Origin: Agarophyton chilense
Lineage: Eukaryota; Rhodophyta; Florideophyceae; Gracilariales; Gracilariaceae
Assembly (NCBI GenBank): GCA_030374765.1
Contig: JARGXX010000095.1
Location: 1,860,001 to 1,924,000, forward strand
Direction of reading: 5' to 3'
Length of the DNA: 64,000 nt
In this document: positions 46,381-55,522 of the stretch, in pieces
Layout of the letters: each line of letters begins with the position of its first letter
Numbering within the stretch: the stretch's first letter is position 1
Notes under the pieces: model-generated
Databases searched by the model: none
Told to the model about the DNA's origin: nothing
What the model saw: the letters and a program-made list of their open reading frames with translations, nothing else
Translations under genes and position numbers: made by a program

Positions 46381-47583
46381 AGAAGAACATAATTTGTTTC
46401 ACAATGCAGCTGAGCATCTTTGTCTGTCGGCGCGTCTTCTTGGAGATTCCCACGACAGTGGAGCACACAAACGAGTCCGAACTGCCCTACTAATTAACTA
46501 CACGCATATTACGAAACTCAGAAACGTTAACCCTAACCGTGCACTCGCCAATTGGCAAGCGGCTGCGCATTTTTGGTTACGAGTAGCTGCTACTTTCCAC
46601 GAGTTTGATTCTTGCGGACGCGCGCAGCACCGCAGCGCAATACTGTTCACATTCGACGGCATGCAGAGGCACTCACAGTTCCGAGCGTGTGATACCGTAT
46701 CGGCGCCAACGCCGATACGTTTCGCGCTCATCTGGATTTCTCCAATCCCCGCCGTCGGTGGCGAGCCTGGCATTAATCGATGCGCGCCGTCGTTACCATA
46801 GATTGGCTAGCCATATAGACCTCACAAAATGAGTCGAATAAGAATTTCAAACATCCCTTCCTTCACACCAGTGGTGTCTGCAGGCAGCGGCAATCGCACC
46901 TCACCTTGCAGCGTATACTTATGAAAAGAAGCACCAAAGGCGTTTCAATGATTGGAGATAAAAATGTCACGAGTGACAGCACGGTTAATCACCATACCAT
47001 TATACAGCCACTCGAACCAAACGCTTGTATACATTGCATGCACCACCTTCAAATGTCTGATATAAATCTCAATTTGAAAGAACAGTTCATACATGTCGCC
47101 CGCGCCAACGATATGCGCGTTGACACGTTATCAAACACGATTGACGTCAAATTCAAGTTCTTCGCCACTTTGACGGGACACAACGGCTGCACCTTCCGGT
47201 AGCACAAACGCCGGCCAACCTTGCTTCTGTAGAACGGCGTCGGTATCATGCGACAGCTTACACGCGCGTTTCGGCGCCGGCTATGAATTTGACGGATTCG
47301 CAAAAATCCAAGCGGAGGCCGACGACGGTGACGAAGCAGAACGTTGTTGTTGATTGATTACTCAAATTTGTCAAATGTTAGGATTATAAATCCAACCATT
47401 GATTTTTGCATTGATTGCCAACAACGGAGAAAAGCCCAACCGGCATTTGTCTTTGAAGTTCACAGTGAACCCTTCTAGAAAACCTGATGATGGCCACATA
47501 CACTTGCATGGTAATAGGTCAAAGCTGTTCAATATTCTTGACATAAGTGCACGCCAAAGTAAACACAAGAAATAAAGCAATTC
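46381..47583. other. 1.2 kb without a recognised gene
   Basis: Overlapping short frames on both strands with no coherent domain. A short minus frame at 47371-47580 may be the decayed end of the ORF to its right. Confidence 0.3.
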
Positions 47584-48093
47584 TCAAACAATCCAGAAGC
47601 GGCACCCAAAAAAGGTGCACATTGCAAATGCAGCTCTCACCAACTGCCGTACCGCACCAGACAAAGCAGTGTTTCTATACGTAAAATAAATCGGCAAAAC
47701 ATGAAAGATGATAAGAATCCACGCCGTATTCAGTGGACAGTCAGTGTTCGAAGTAGCCTCCATCTTCTCTGCTTCGATGACACGATTTAGTTCTTTCAAA
47801 ATAGTGCGATAAATATCCACTTCCTTCACAGTGTTCACTTCTGTAGGCATTAAAAGCTTTGCATGTTTAGCAGCTGCAACCACACCAGAGACAGCATGCT
47901 CAACCACACTAGCGACCACAACCGATGCCAAAAACAGCGGTATGTATAACCCCCTCTGCGGCCTCCAAAGCCACGTCAGTGATATCCAACAATCGAACTC
48001 CAACGTGAACTTGGTAAGGAACTTCTCTCGCGGGAATTGTGAGCATGAAACCCTATCTGCGCCGAGTCGCCCAAAGTAGTCTCTTACAACCAT
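47584..48093 (-). CDS. Hypothetical membrane-protein-like ORF crossing into the tandem array
   Basis: A 169-codon minus-strand frame whose first 30 codons (48093-48004) are array sequence and whose remainder is unique. The unique part has two hydrophobic stretches, GLYIPLFLASVVVASVVEHAV and TAWILIIFHVLPIYF. They are separated by a helical charged segment (PTEVNTVKEVDIYRTILKEL). Not recognised. The sequence change at 48004 inside an open frame suggests either that the array junction cut an older gene or that the frame is fortuitous. The displayed start lies within the repeat. Confidence 0.3.
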   Translation of the reverse strand: MVVRDYFGRLGADRVSCSQFPREKFLTKFTLEFDCWISLTWLWRPQRGLYIPLFLASVVVASVVEHAVSGVVAAAKHAKLLMPTEVNTVKEVDIYRTILKELNRVIEAEKMEATSNTDCPLNTAWILIIFHVLPIYFTYRNTALSGAVRQLVRAAFAMCTFFGCRFWIV

Positions 48094-48263
48094 CCCGACT
48101 ATGGTCTGCTTGCTAGGTCCAGTGAGTGGGACAAGGGTTCGAGTAACGCTTCAAAAAGTTGTTTCGTCAGGTAGGACATTTAAACACTACTCCAGTACCG
48201 TTGAGCAAGTGGAGGAGAGAAGATTAGAGTTGATTGGTTCGTAATGATTCTCTCATCGAATAA

Positions 48264-49187
48264 GGACACCGAAATGTTTACGTAGTGAAGTGGTGGAGAG
48301 ATCCCGATCAGATTAGAAAGTATCAGACACCTCGTGATGTGGGAGCCGGACATAGCTTTCTGAAACCATCTTCTCCGCTGCAAGAGGACCTGCCGCTTCG
48401 GACCGAACCCAACGTAGAGGAAATAAAGCAAACGGAAATCAAGCTTTCAAGCCAGGCAGAACATATGATCATTCATGATGGTGGTTGTATTTAGACCAAA
48501 TAAGGCAGGTGCGCTGGATGTGAAGAGGGATTGGTTTATTGTTGATGTACGGCTAGCAAACGATTTTGATTTAGAAAACACAGATGTATATCGGGGTTCT
48601 ACAGAATTGAGGTCTCATTCCAGTCCCATCTCCGACTTAAGTCAGGGCACAGCAGATGAAAGCAATGACTATTGTGATGAGGAAGGTTTGGATGAAGAAT
48701 AAGAAAAGCGCGTATGCTAATATTTCAGCCCCTTCTTCCTCGTGTTCTAATAGAAAGAAGCAAGGAACACGACGTTCGCCTGTCTCTAGAAACCTCACGT
48801 ATTAGCAGAATATCTTCTGATGAGTTTTCGGTTCTTGTCGGTAAAGGGGACCAGCATCTTGAACACGTCATTTGTTGAACTTCTGCTGTAATAGATTTCC
48901 ACAGTTTGTACAGGAAATGGCTAGTTTCTCCCAATGAATGCGAAAGACTGACTAGCCTCCATCCGGGAATTCTTGACTTCGAAGCTGTGGTGAAGCACAA
49001 ACGAAAACAAGCTCCTTATTTAGTTGGGAAAACCGCTTTCCTTGGAAGTGGAACCTCACAAACTGCAAAAATACAGGTAGGTGTGGAACGACGGGTCCGA
49101 ACGGACTTCTACAAAGACGTGAAAGCAGCTGTGAAAGAGTATTCATTAAACATGGAGGCAAGCAAGTTTGAAATTTTCCAGTCCTAA
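48264..49187 (+). pseudogene. Disabled reading frame of array unit 1
   Basis: Protein-like sequence runs through alternating frames. 48264-48494 reads VVKWWRDPDQIRKYQTPRDV to HDGGCI. 48475-48702 reads RPNKAGALDVKRDW to DEEGLDEE. 48714-49187 reads MLIFQPLLPRVLIERSKEHD to KFEIFQS, with one in-frame TGA at about 48876. Not recognised. The same breaks, including the TGA, occur at the equivalent places of units 2 and 3, so they predate amplification. Splicing or recoding are alternatives. The frame at 48714 has an ATG and would be 157 codons if the TGA were read. Confidence 0.4.
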
Positions 49188-49564
49188 ATATGCTTTTAGT
49201 TTAGATGACTTGTTCTGTGCTTCGAAATCGACGTACACTTTATCGCTTTGTAGAACTGCTGCAAATAGTTCCTTACAATTGAACGTTAACACAACGTTCT
49301 TCTCCAGCGAGGGAAGAGCAACTTCGGTGGGTTGCCCTTTCGCTCTTCCCACGGCAGTCTTGTGGAATTGTCGGTTGTCCCTTAGGCGGGGCCCATTCTT
49401 AAAATATTGCGTTTCAACACACTTATTTTCCGAAACAAAATTCGTTCACCAATGCCGTGAAGTATTCCATATAATTACTCAATCCAGCTAAAAAGAAAAT
49501 TTAATCTTCATTTTTAATGCCGGTTTTTATTGAAAGAGAGGAATTAAATTAAACGTCAGTTGGA

Positions 49565-49993
49565 GTGACGGTACTAGTCTTTGATACGGCCCGAAATGGT
49601 TGCGTATACGGTGTTTCTTTGTTGTTTGATATATTTGTATGGGTAATTGGTTTTCGACGAAAGTGGCATGGCTTCATTATTGCGAAAGGGGCTGACAGTA
49701 GTGAGTCTCTCTCTTTCCCTCCAGTCCAGAAAATACACAGCAACAGTAACGTTCTGCAAACGCATCTGAACTACGTCGGAGCCTGCCTTGTTTTGCGATC
49801 GACATTCTTGCCAACGAGTAAAGGACTGGAATCCTCAACGGAGACATTCTGTATTGATATTGTTGACGTCAAGAAAATCCTTAAAAACTCATGGATTTTA
49901 ATGGGTGATGGGTTTTTTTCAGTATTTGACATTGCAAAACGGTTTCATTATGATGTTTCTTGTTTCATGTATAAGAATTGTAAAGGGGTTTAG
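49565..49993 (+). CDS. Unit 1 hypothetical ORF, 142 aa
   Basis: Open in units 1, 2 and 3 with the same length. The antisense 127-codon frame is open in units 2 and 3 but cut by a stop in unit 1, which favours the + strand as the coding one. Not recognised. It has a hydrophobic segment (VYGVSLLFDIFVWVIGF, about residues 14-30) and a C-terminal block DVKKILKNSWILMGDGFFSVF. It opens with GTG rather than ATG, so the true start or an upstream exon is unknown. Confidence 0.35.
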   Translation: MTVLVFDTARNGCVYGVSLLFDIFVWVIGFRRKWHGFIIAKGADSSESLSFPPVQKIHSNSNVLQTHLNYVGACLVLRSTFLPTSKGLESSTETFCIDIVDVKKILKNSWILMGDGFFSVFDIAKRFHYDVSCFMYKNCKGV

Positions 49994-50092
49994 TTGGAAT
50001 TGAAATAATACATTCTTCACCTCTGCTAACCCTAATTTGGCATTCGTAATAAAATCTGCAGCTTTGAAATACTGACGTTAGTCTATTTATTC

Positions 50093-50335
50093 TTATATTT
50101 CCTCACGCACAACCATTGCTCTTCCATCAACGATGCTGCCATCTAAATGCATAACGGCTGATCTTGCATACTCTTTAAATCTGAAAGTAATTTTCGCGTA
50201 ACAACCAGTGTTCCTCACCCTTACGAGTTCAACATTTTCCAGATTGCCAATACGGATGAAAATAGATGTCAGCCTTCTTTTGGATATTCCATAAGGGATA
50301 TTGTGGACAGTGACAGTTCCTCTCTCGGAAAACAT
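50093..50335 (-). CDS. Unit 1 small RRM RNA-binding protein, 80 aa
   Basis: ATG at 50335 to TAA at 50093. Single RNA recognition motif: RNP2-like VTVHNIPYG (residues 7-15), helix RRLTSIFIRIGNLENVELV, RNP1-like GCYAKITF (residues 44-51), and a C-terminal strand LDGSIVDGRAMVV, an LDG..VDGR pattern typical of RRMs. It is shorter than most RRM proteins, essentially the bare domain. An AATAAA polyadenylation signal lies 2 bases after the stop codon. The predicted protein is identical in units 1-3. It could be one exon of a longer gene, but no other exon is apparent. Confidence 0.6.
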   Translation of the reverse strand: MFSERGTVTVHNIPYGISKRRLTSIFIRIGNLENVELVRVRNTGCYAKITFRFKEYARSAVMHLDGSIVDGRAMVVREEI

Positions 50336-51095
50336 GCCTTCGAATTAAATATGTGTTTTCAGCTGTAGTACTTATCCGTAAGCAACTCAGAAGAATGAAA
50401 TTATTGTATAGATGGTAGTTATTAAACTTTTCACAGTGAATGTCTTGGTATGCGCTGCGATTTGAAAAACGGAATTCAGAGCCACGGTGTACGACAAGAA
50501 CTATTGCACGAGAGCTTATATATGACTAAAAAGCTTACTTTTTCATTTTCCAGCCATTCGGGTAGGGAATTCGAAGGGTTTATAAAAAGCATTTTGGTGT
50601 ACATGATAGGCTTCCAACAACGCATCACGACCTTCCAACGAGAAATGTTTTTCCTGGTCACTGCCTCCTTTATAATTCTTTTTTATCAAAGTTCTTCATT
50701 GAATAGCTTATGTGCATCTCAGAAACGAAAAATTCAAGTTTTTTTCAGAAACTAGGCAACAGTGCAGAACCAACCACTTGAAACTATGATAAAGCTTGCA
50801 GTCTGGTTCATATGCCCCTGTGAAAAAATTTATTCCAAAACAACCATTCTTTCAGCACACGTGCCGAAATAATTTCACATTCTCTTTTTGTATAGAAAAT
50901 AAGAAGTTAAAACAAAATCCAAACCAATACAAGAGAAGCGGTCTGCCTTCTCCAAACCGTATATTCTTTTATTTTAAAATCGGAAGTTATTTTAACTGCT
51001 TTTAATTTTTTAAATCTTATCGAACCAGAATGAGATGGAGGAAATGATCCGGCATAGGCATTTTTGTTCCCTAATTTATAACGTATGAAGATCAT

Positions 51096-52995
51096 TTCTG
51101 ATATTCATGACTTTCGCTATAAGTGTTCGTACTTTGACATACGACTTTCAATCACTAGAGAATTCAGTATCGAGAGACCACAAAAGATCTGTTTGAACAA
51201 TATCCTTCAATAAAAAAAGATCTAGTTGTGTATTTATGATGACCAATAGCTTTACCTGTTCGTCTGTCAAAAAAGACACATCTAGATGTTCAGTCTGTGA
51301 GTGTTCTCTAGAAAGTATAACCCCATTCTATCGCAATTAAATCACTTGGAATTCATAGTTACCAAGAGCTAATGCTCTATATATGATGAGTAGCATAGAT
51401 AGGGTTTATCTCTCGTACTAAGATCGGGTTGGCCAGCAGTTATTCGGTAAACGTTAAGCTTGGAACCAGCCTCCATAGGCTGGCTTTATTGCTCACTCGA
51501 AGAGGCCACACACATTAGCGCTAACAGTTTTAGGGCCGGTTTCAAGACGCAGCACTTTGTAATCAATTAGTCCGTACCAACTTCAGGCTTACGCTCCTGG
51601 CCATTGTGTTTTATCTTTTATTTCTTCTTTGAGAAGAAATGTTCTCGTCTTGATTCCATTGAAACCAGTAATCAAACATGAATGCGAACCCCGAATTAGA
51701 AGTAATTTTTGAGAGTCATTTAAAGGCACATTGAGTGCCTTTGCTCTCAGAGTTCTTCATGCGGGTGTATCAACTTCGGGAACAGCTTCATTAGCCGGGT
51801 ATAAATCCTTCCTCGCAGAAATAAAAGCTGTACAACGTTTCCTGTTTCTGTTGTCTACGGGCAGGAAAGGCCGAGCATCTGAATAACTTTTGAAACTAGA
51901 AATTTACTTGGAACGTGAGACAGGACCCTCAATCCTCACACTGCACACCGAACGGGACGGTGAACGTCTTAAGGCTGCCCACTACTTCGCGGCAGATGGC
52001 ATGTAAGGAAATGAATCAACGCTCTACACTCCGGGATTAAATGAACGTCTCCAACTTGAACATGGGGCCCTTCATGGTGGTGTTAGGCCCTGTGTAAAAG
52101 AAGTTAGCCTACCCATTCTGTACATGTCAGACATTTTGGAGCACGTTGTCAGCTGCAAGAATTGAATCATTCATTTATCGATAAATGAAGTACCTCTCGA
52201 AGCATTGCTTAGATGCGACCCTGAAAACGTGAAGCTCCAACGTCCTTTTGTGTGTAAGACATATGCAATGGTGTGCAACTCAAAATCAGTACAGAAGCTC
52301 GAACCTTTCCTATTTTTTGGAATACTTCTTGGAGAACTCCGCGGTGCGCTTTATGAAGTTCAATAAAAAATCGTCCATATAAAACGAAGCAGTTTGAGAT
52401 TCTACCGATAAACGTTTCCTGAGCTACCATCCCCAATTCTAACTGGTTCCTTTCAAACAACGAACAACGGATCCCGTAGATATGATAACAACGACGAAAA
52501 CCCTCTTCTTGGGGCACATAAATAGGAGAGTACTGGAGACAGCAATGAAGCTTTTTGACCACTTGAAACACAATCCTGAAAACCTTTCAGACTGTGACTG
52601 GGAGAGTCGTTCTGATAAAAACGACCCTTCTTAATACTGTTCTGCTGTTACTTTCTTCCCATCACAAAAATCAGCATTACCGACGTGTCTACACTAGAAA
52701 CTGTACTTATGCCACATTCATATACAAATCATGCATCAAGAACGGATAGACTGTGTATCATTCATGTAATGTAGTTTCATGAGGCATGAAAAATAGTTAT
52801 AAAGTTCATGCATATAGAACTATCTAGAAGTTTTTGTCTATTCTCTATAAACTCCGAAGATGGGTCTAGAACAATCTAAAAAACTGCGTCTAATGGGTGT
52901 TTAGAGGGGGATCAGAAGTCTATATATGGAGCACTTGGTATCAAACTCTAGTGACATTTTGGACACAATATCTCAGCCCGTACGAAAGGTAAAAT
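51096..52995. other. Unit 1 ORF-poor segment with perfect hairpins; candidate structured RNA
   Basis: Nearly 2 kb with only one unconvincing minus frame (52209-52571, no ATG at its start). Hairpins: 51620-51640 (9-bp arms, TTG loop), 51722-51742 (AAAGGCAC/GTGCCTTT, 5-nt loop), CCAGCC/GGCTGG near 51467-51484, and a 20-bp palindrome at 52170-52189 (TTCATTTATCGATAAATGAA). On the minus strand AGTACGAGAG occurs at 51410-51419, the core of the LSU rRNA sarcin-ricin loop, but neighbouring rRNA sequence is not recognisable. No RNA family can be named. Confidence 0.4.
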
Positions 52996-53020
52996 ATATT
53001 ACAGTGCATCACTGTAATAT
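52996..53020. repeat. Unit 1 perfect 25-bp hairpin
   Basis: Arms ATATTACAGTG and CACTGTAATAT around loop CAT. It is repeated exactly at 58183-58207 and 63355-63379. A TATATAT box lies about 70 bp upstream (52931-52938). Confidence 0.9.
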
Positions 53021-53435
53021 GGCACCGCGCTCCCCGATAGCGATCGTGGCCCAATTACCTTCGTTGGACTGATAGCATGGCCGGGCTGGCCTCGGTTCGG
53101 GTTGAGATAACTTGAAAAGATGAGCCCGAAGGAAGGGTGTCTGCAACAGTGGTTGGTATGCTGATAGAATACTCTCGTGAACTTGGTAAGGAACTTCTCT
53201 CGCGGGAATTGTGAGCATGAAACCCTATCTGCGCCGAGTCGCCCAAAGTAGTCTCTTACAACCATCCCGACTATGGTCTGCTTGCTAGGTCCAGTGAGTG
53301 GGACAAGGGTTCGAGTAACGCTTCAAAAAGTTGTTTCGTCAGGTAGGACATTTAAGCACTACTCCAGTACCGTTGAGCAAGTGGAGGAGAGAAGATTAGA
53401 GTTGATTGGTTCGTAATGATTCTCTCATCGAATAA

Positions 53436-54374
53436 GGACACCGAAGTGTTTACGTAGTGAAGTGGTGGAGAGATCCCGATCAGATTAGAAAGTATCAGAC
53501 ACCTCGTGATGTGGGAGCCGGACATAGCTTTCTGAAACCATCTTCTCCGCTGCAAGAGGACCTGCCGCTTCGGACCGAACCCAACGTAGAGGAAATAAAG
53601 CAAACGGAAATAAAGCAAACGGAAATCAAGCTTTCAAGCCAGGCAGAACATATGATCATTCATGATGGTGGTTGTATTTAGACCAAATAAGGCAGGTGCG
53701 CTGGATGTGAAGAGGGATTGGTTGATTGTTGATGTACGGCTAGCAAACGATTTTGATTTAGAAAACACAGATGTATATCGGGGTTCTACAGAATTGAGTT
53801 CTCATTCGAGTCCTATCTCCGACTTAAGTCAGGGCACAGCAGATGAAAGCAATGACTATTGTGATGAGAAAGGTTTGGATGAAGAATAAGAAAAGCGCGT
53901 ATGCTAATATTTCAGCCCCTTCTTCCTCGTGTTCTAATAGAAAGAAGCAAGGAACACGACACTCGCCTGTCTCTAGAAACCTCACTTATTAGCAGAATAT
54001 CTTCTGATGAGTTTTCGGTTCTTGTCGGTAAAGGGGACCAGCATCTTGAACACGTCATTTGTTGAACTTCTGCTGTAATAGATTTCCACAGTTTGTACAG
54101 GAAATGGCTAGTTTCTCCCAATGAATGCGAAAGACTGACTAGCCTCCATCCGGGAATTCTTGACTTCGAAGCTGTGGTGAAGCACAAACGAAAACAAGCT
54201 CCTTATTTAGTTGGGAAAACCGCTTTCCTTGGAAGTGGAACCTCACAAACTGCAAAAATACAGGTAGGTGTGGAACGACGGGTCCGAACGGACTTCTACA
54301 AAGACGTGAAAGCTGCTGTGAAAGAGTATTCATTAAACATGGAGGCAAGCAAGTTTGAAATTTTCCAGTCCTAA
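53436..54374 (+). pseudogene. Disabled reading frame of array unit 2
   Basis: Same frames and same breaks as in unit 1, plus five extra residues (EIKQT repeated) from the 15-bp duplication, which keeps the first frame open. One substitution changes the acidic end from DEEG to DEKG. Confidence 0.4.
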
Positions 54375-54751
54375 ATATGCTTTTAGTTTAGATGACTTGT
54401 TCTGTGCTTCGAAATCGACGTACACTTTATCGCTTTGTAGAACTGCTGCAAATATTTCCTTACAATTGAACGTTAACACAACGTTCTTCTCCAGCGAGGG
54501 AAGAGCAACTTCGGTGGGTTGCCCTTTCGCTCTTCCCACGGCAGTCTTGTGGAATTGTCGGTTGTCCCTTAGGCGGGGCCCATTCTTAAAATATTGCGTT
54601 TCAACACACTTATTTTCCGAAACAAAATTCGTTCACCAATGCCGTGAAGTATTCCATATAATTACTCAATCCAGCTAAAAAGAAAATTTAATCTTCATTT
54701 TTAATGCCGGTTTTTATTGAAAGAGAGGAATTAAATTAAACGTCAGTTGGA

Positions 54752-55180
54752 GTGACGGTACTAGTCTTTGATACGGCCCGAAATGGTTGCGTATACGGTG
54801 TTTCTTTGTTGTTTGATATATTTGTATGGGTAATTGGTTTTCGACGAAAGTGGCATGGCTTCATTATTGCGAAAGGGGCTGACAGTAGTGAGTCTCTCTC
54901 TTTCCCTCCAGTCCAGAAAATACACAGCAACAGTAACGTTCTGCAAACGCATCTGAACAACGTCGGAGCCTGCCTTGTTTTGAGGTCGACATTCTTGCCA
55001 ACGAGTAAAGGACTGGAATCCTCAACGGAGACATTCTGTATTGATATTGTTGACGTCAAGAAAATCCTTAAAAACTCATGGATTTTAATGGGTGATGGGT
55101 TTTTTTCAGTATTTGACATTGCAAAACGGTTTCATTATGATGTTTCTTGTTTCATGTATAAGAATTGTAAAGGGGTTTAG
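54752..55180 (+). CDS. Unit 2 hypothetical ORF, 142 aa
   Basis: Same as the unit 1 ORF with one residue change (Y to N in THLN.VGA). Confidence 0.35.
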   Translation: MTVLVFDTARNGCVYGVSLLFDIFVWVIGFRRKWHGFIIAKGADSSESLSFPPVQKIHSNSNVLQTHLNNVGACLVLRSTFLPTSKGLESSTETFCIDIVDVKKILKNSWILMGDGFFSVFDIAKRFHYDVSCFMYKNCKGV

Positions 55181-55279
55181 TTGGAATTGAAATAATACAT
55201 TCTTCACCTCTGCTAACCCTAATTTGGCATTCGTAATAAAATCTGCAGCTTTGAAATACTGACGTTAGTCTATTTATTC

Positions 55280-55522
55280 TTATATTTCCTCACGCACAAC
55301 CATTGCTCTTCCATCAACGATGCTGCCATCTAAATGCATAACGGCTGATCTTGCATACTCTTTAAATCTGAAAGTAATTTTCGCGTAACAACCAGTGTTC
55401 CTCACCCTTACGAGTTCAACATTTTCCAGATTGCCAATACGGATGAAAATAGATGTCAGCCTTCTTTTGGATATTCCATAAGGGATATTGTGGACAGTGA
55501 CAGTTCCTCTCTCGGAAAACAT
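55280..55522 (-). CDS. Unit 2 small RRM RNA-binding protein, 80 aa
   Basis: Protein identical to the unit 1 RRM ORF; ATG at 55522, AATAAA just after the stop. Confidence 0.6.
   Translation of the reverse strand: MFSERGTVTVHNIPYGISKRRLTSIFIRIGNLENVELVRVRNTGCYAKITFRFKEYARSAVMHLDGSIVDGRAMVVREEI

Larger units (their letters stand above)
48004..53175 (+). repeat. Tandem array unit 1 (5172 bp)
   Basis: First full copy. Sequence identity with later units begins abruptly at CGTGAACTTGGTAAGG (48004). Upstream bases (CGAACTCCAA) do not match the unit end (AGAATACTCT). The unit contains a disabled + frame (48264-49187), a 142-aa + ORF, a minus-strand RRM ORF, a 101-codon + ORF (50450-50755) with one hydrophobic stretch, and about 2 kb with few ORFs. 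Differences from units 2 and 3 are scattered single bases. Confidence 0.97.

Noticed and set aside
51340..51900. LSU rRNA or fragmented mitochondrial rRNA in the array unit
   Set aside because: Only AGTACGAGAG and a short TTCGGTAAACGTT-like word resemble rRNA, on opposite strands, and the flanks do not align by eye to nuclear 28S or bacterial-type 23S. No cox or cob genes are in the unit.
52209..52571. 120-aa minus-strand ORF in each array unit
   Set aside because: It has no ATG at its start, no domain and no supporting signal; it may be chance, although it is open in all three units.
53300..53320. tRNA-like GGGTTCGAGTAAC in the array units
   Set aside because: The T-arm does not close and no acceptor or anticodon stems can be drawn around it.
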